Assembly: GCA_045655245.1 (NCBI GenBank) | Contig: JAZOOX010000057.1 | Span: 1-6,089, forward strand | DNA from: RGIG8785 sp045655245 | GTDB lineage: Bacteria > Bacillota > Clostridia > RGIG8785 | Reading direction: 5' to 3' | Length of the DNA: 6,089 nucleotides | In this document: one piece after another, positions 5,835 to 6,089 of the stretch | Numbering within the stretch: position 1 is the stretch's first letter | Layout of the letters: each line of letters begins with the position of its first letter | The notes under the pieces: generated by a model | What the model saw: the letters and a program-made list of their open reading frames with translations, nothing else | Database searches by the model: none | Told to the model about the DNA's origin: nothing | Position numbers and translations under genes: made by a program

Positions 5835-6089
5835 ATGATTGTAGACATGCATCAGCTTTTGAGTCGTGTTGCCCCCGAGGTGCGCGCGGTTTTAATGAAG
5901 ATCCCGCAAAACGACACTTCCGGTATCGAAGAGATCCGTTTGCGCGCTGAACGCCCTTTGATGGTGGAGAATGATATCGGAGCTTTTTTTGTGACAGCAG
6001 ACGGAAGGTTGAGTAAATATCCCGCTGACGGATTTCGCATCAGCCGAGAATACCTGGAGATCACCCTGGAATTATTATGCCAGAATTCC
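5835..6089 (+). CDS. spoIIIAA: Stage III sporulation protein AA, 5' part
   Basis: First 85 codons of an open frame that runs off the right edge of the window without a stop. SpoIIIAA is the cytoplasmic AAA-type secretion-like ATPase of the SpoIIIA complex, made in the mother cell and needed, with SpoIIQ of the forespore, to keep the engulfed forespore active. The visible part is the N-terminal segment before the Walker A region. It contains the family hallmark IEEIRLRAERPLMV (31-44) and the helix leading to LELLCQNS (78-85), where family members continue into the conserved S-x-Y-A stretch. The usual Gly-Arg-Pro of the hallmark reads Glu-Arg-Pro here. The catalytic motifs lie beyond the window, so intactness cannot be judged. 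The gene is cut off from upstream transcription by the rnpB terminator and is expected to have its own, probably sigma-E, promoter. The presence of the spoIIIA locus indicates a spore-forming lineage. Confidence 0.9.
   Translation, partial: MIVDMHQLLSRVAPEVRAVLMKIPQNDTSGIEEIRLRAERPLMVENDIGAFFVTADGRLSKYPADGFRISREYLEITLELLCQNS

Noticed and set aside
5852..6064. Minus-strand 70-codon open frame opposite spoIIIAA
   Set aside because: The plus strand encodes the recognisable SpoIIIAA N-terminus with a good ribosome binding site.
6083..6088. GAATTC (EcoRI site) at the window edge, as a sign of a cloned-fragment end
   Set aside because: A single 6-bp site one base from an arbitrary window boundary may be coincidence; the spoIIIAA frame is simply cut there.

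Overview
The window reads as a conserved housekeeping cluster from a spore-forming low-to-moderate GC Firmicute, most likely class Clostridia (Oscillospiraceae/Ruminococcaceae-like; the family is inference). The basis is the primase - primary sigma factor - TrmK - Nif3 gene order typical of Firmicutes, a short sigma-A of Gram-positive type, AGGAGG-type ribosome binding sites, a class A rather than Bacillus-type class B RNase P RNA, and a sporulation gene (spoIIIAA) at the right edge. Every supported gene is on the + strand.

Layout: (1) 52-5375 holds five tightly packed genes: dgt (HD-domain dNTP triphosphohydrolase), dnaG (primase), rpoD/sigA (primary sigma factor), trmK (tRNA m1A22 methyltransferase) and a short Nif3-family dinuclear-metal protein. 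The junctions are +15, +2, -1 and -11 nt with no terminator between them, so they look like one co-transcribed, translationally coupled operon. (2) 5364-5774 is the RNase P RNA unit. A near-consensus sigma-A promoter (TTGACA, 17 nt, extended -10 TAAAAT) starts inside the last codons of the Nif3 gene, the complete class A rnpB RNA lies at about 5399-5735, and a strong intrinsic terminator follows at 5743-5774. (3) 5775-6089 is a roughly 60-nt leader with a small perfect dyad, then the first 85 codons of spoIIIAA, which runs off the window.

The first block joins nucleotide-pool control, replication priming, transcription initiation and tRNA modification, a variant of the classical macromolecular-synthesis operon with dgt in the first visible position. 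The ribozyme next to it matures tRNA 5' ends. spoIIIAA starts a separate unit, isolated by the rnpB terminator, encoding the engulfment-stage ATPase of the SpoIIIA complex.

I found no mobile element, CRISPR array, tRNA gene or obvious new system. The most notable point is that the RNase P RNA has AAAAA where the E. coli RNA has the L15 GGU-containing strand that pairs with the tRNA 3' CCA. This suggests altered CCA recognition and possibly tRNA genes without encoded CCA.
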